Translations under genes and position numbers: made by a program
Assembly (NCBI RefSeq): GCF_000383955.1
Contig: NZ_KB913013.1
Coordinates: 5,103,694 to 5,167,693, forward strand
Source: Rudanella lutea DSM 19387
GTDB lineage: Bacteria > Bacteroidota > Bacteroidia > Cytophagales > Spirosomataceae
Direction: 5' to 3'
Length of the DNA: 64,000 nt
The notes under the pieces: generated by a model
Seen by the model: only the letters and a program-made list of their open reading frames with translations
Told to the model about the DNA's origin: nothing
Databases searched by the model: none
Shown: piece after piece, positions 62,708 through 64,000 of the stretch
How positions within the stretch are numbered: position 1 is the stretch's first letter
How the letters are laid out: each line of letters opens with the position of its first letter

Positions 62708-64000
62708 TTAATCGCCGTCGCCATCGTCTTCTTTTTCGGCGATTCGGAGCCAGGCTCCACGCCGGGGGGCCGGTACCGGGCTGTTTTCGCCCCGTACAGC
62801 CATCCAGATTACGGCATTGAACTCGTGGTCGTCTAAGGTGTCGGCATGGCGCAGATCAAACTTCTCCGACCGACGGGCGGGTTCGTTCATGGCCGTGTTT
62901 TTGGCGCTCAAATCGACCTGAGCCGGTATGTGTTTGTAGGGCGTAAAGTCGGGCGTGTTGGTAAAGAGGGCAAACATGGGCCGGGCCGCTGCGTCGTACT
63001 GACTCATGGGCGGCATACCCAGAATCAGCTCCATGGTGCGGAGCATCGCCGAGGTCGAATACATGGTGTGTTCAATGTGCCGCCGTTTGGCGTACGGGCT
63101 AATCACCAGCGCCGGTGAGCGGTGAGCGTCAACGTGGTCGGCCCCGTTTTGAGCGTCATCTTCCAGAATAAACACAGCCGATTCTTTCCAGATCGGGCTG
63201 TTCGAGAGATGTTCGATAAACCGCCCCACGGCCAGATCGTTGTCGGCCACCATGGCGGTAGGCGTCAGTTGACCAATGCGGGCCCCGGCGGTGTGATTGT
63301 TGCCGAGCCGTAGTGAGTTGAAGCGCGGTACAGCCGGTCCGCCGTTGCGGTTGGCCGTTAGGAGCGAGTCAAAGTCACGTTTCCAGATTTCGACCCGGTC
63401 GATGTCTTTGATTTTGAGGTCGTAGTCGGGGTATTGGTGGCAAAACCGGCCATCGAGTGCTGAGCCCCGCCGTTTGGCATAGGCGGCAAATTCGCCGTAG
63501 CCCCGGTAGCTGATACCTGCCTGCTTGCAGTGATCCCAGATAAACCCTTTTTTCGGAAACGCCACCGGTCGGCTGCCTTCGTAGTCGTAGGTGCCGCCAC
63601 GTCCGCCGTAGCTGGTAGGCCAGGTTTTCTCGACGTAATCGGGCGCATAAGCCGCCGTCGACCAGTTATGCCCGTCGGCACTGACTTCTGCATCTACATA
63701 GAAATTGTCGAGCAAGCCAAATTCGCGGGCCAGTGCGTGCTGATTGGGCGTCACTTTTTCGGGAAACAAACAGAGCGACGAGTCGCCGTTGCCACCGGGC
63801 ATGTCGCCGAAAACCTGATCGTAGGTACGGTTTTCCTTGATGATGTAAAAGACGTATTTGATCGGCGAGGGGTCGCCCACCCGGCGCGGAATCGGGTTGT
63901 TGGGTTCGCCAGCGGCCAGTTTTTCTTTCTCTTTGCTGTACGGGGTATTGGCGTACACCTGCCGCGTGAGGCCCGTCAGTTGCGCGGCCGAGGGCATCGT
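62708..64000 (-). CDS. Phosphoesterase / acid-phosphatase-like C-terminal domain, 5' end cut by window
   Basis: The frame stays open to base 64000, so 430 codons of a longer gene are seen. The first ones (MPSAAQLTGLTRQVYAN) look internal. The domain is of the phosphoesterase/alkaline-phosphatase-like superfamily (KYVFYIIKENRTYDQVFGDM with the metal-binding Asn/Glu region, VSADGHNWST, VFILEDDAQNGADHVDAHRS). In relatives this domain follows a YncE-like seven-bladed propeller that would be encoded to the right of the window. The C-terminus ends in an acidic EKEDDGDGD tail. Substrate could be phosphodiesters or phospholipids. Confidence 0.88.
   Translation of the reverse strand, partial: TMPSAAQLTGLTRQVYANTPYSKEKEKLAAGEPNNPIPRRVGDPSPIKYVFYIIKENRTYDQVFGDMPGGNGDSSLCLFPEKVTPNQHALAREFGLLDNFYVDAEVSADGHNWSTAAYAPDYVEKTWPTSYGGRGGTYDYEGSRPVAFPKKGFIWDHCKQAGISYRGYGEFAAYAKRRGSALDGRFCHQYPDYDLKIKDIDRVEIWKRDFDSLLTANRNGGPAVPRFNSLRLGNNHTAGARIGQLTPTAMVADNDLAVGRFIEHLSNSPIWKESAVFILEDDAQNGADHVDAHRSPALVISPYAKRRHIEHTMYSTSAMLRTMELILGMPPMSQYDAAARPMFALFTNTPDFTPYKHIPAQVDLSAKNTAMNEPARRSEKFDLRHADTLDDHEFNAVIWMAVRGENSPVPAPRRGAWLRIAEKEDDGDGD

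Overview
The window looks like chromosomal DNA from a GC-rich member of the Bacteroidota, most likely order Cytophagales near the Spirosoma/Larkinella group. The basis is the gene content: SprB-type repeats, type IX secretion (T9SS) C-terminal sorting domains, a DUF5686 protein with a carboxypeptidase-regulatory domain, and penicillin acylase, DPP4 and GH18 exoenzymes. Several intergenic regions also carry the Bacteroidota -7 promoter element TAnnTTTG. Placement at genus level is inference. I see no rRNA, tRNA, CRISPR array, transposase or integrase.

Bases 1-3300: the end of a DabA-type inorganic carbon transporter gene, then a small peroxide-response locus with a DoxX-like membrane protein, a 26-codon glutathione peroxidase remnant and an OhrR/MarR regulator. 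A pair of near-palindromic operators flanks the promoter. Bases 3300-12200 (minus strand): a cluster encoding a HEAGH-motif protein, a Tat-signal protein, a leucine-rich repeat protein, two tandem phage-tail-collar (MdpB-like) proteins and a giant SprB-repeat T9SS adhesin. Bases 12.5-22 kb: a collagen-like lipoprotein, a GH63-type glucosidase, a gluconate-dehydrogenase-like pair (subunit 3 plus GMC flavoprotein), a beta-barrel-like protein and a DPP4 peptidase.

Bases 22.2-23.3 kb are a decayed tandem duplication of a T9SS sorting-domain tail plus a lipoprotein gene, including a run of ten C's. It ends at the lepA (EF-4) promoter. Bases 25.5-28.3 kb encode a two-lobed beta-helix secreted protein. 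Bases 28.5-32.3 kb encode a two-subunit xanthine dehydrogenase. Bases 32.3-34.4 kb are an accessory island: a perfect 35-bp inverted repeat, an orphan toxin-tip-like ORF followed by a DUF596-like immunity protein, and fragments of a surface protein.

Bases 34.4-43.6 kb: a secreted protein, a Rieske/AIF-type reductase, a geranylgeranyl-reductase-like flavoprotein, and a DUF1549/DUF1553-DUF1501 pair followed by a DUF4082-like lipoprotein. Bases 43.7-64 kb are largely exported proteins: DUF2490, a lipocalin-like lipoprotein, a YadA-head-like fibre, an esterase, an S8 protease, a GH18 chitinase, a VOC protein, a Bcr/CflA transporter, a hydrolase-sigma factor-membrane protein operon, a DUF5686 protein, a glycine-rich protein, a penicillin acylase, a CHAP-like peptidoglycan enzyme and the C-terminal part of an acid-phosphatase-like phosphoesterase.

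Overall this is a region for cell surface and polymer handling with a few housekeeping genes. The strongest candidates for something new are the 9-12 kb collar/LRR/metallopeptidase/adhesin cluster and the 32.6-34.3 kb toxin-immunity island.
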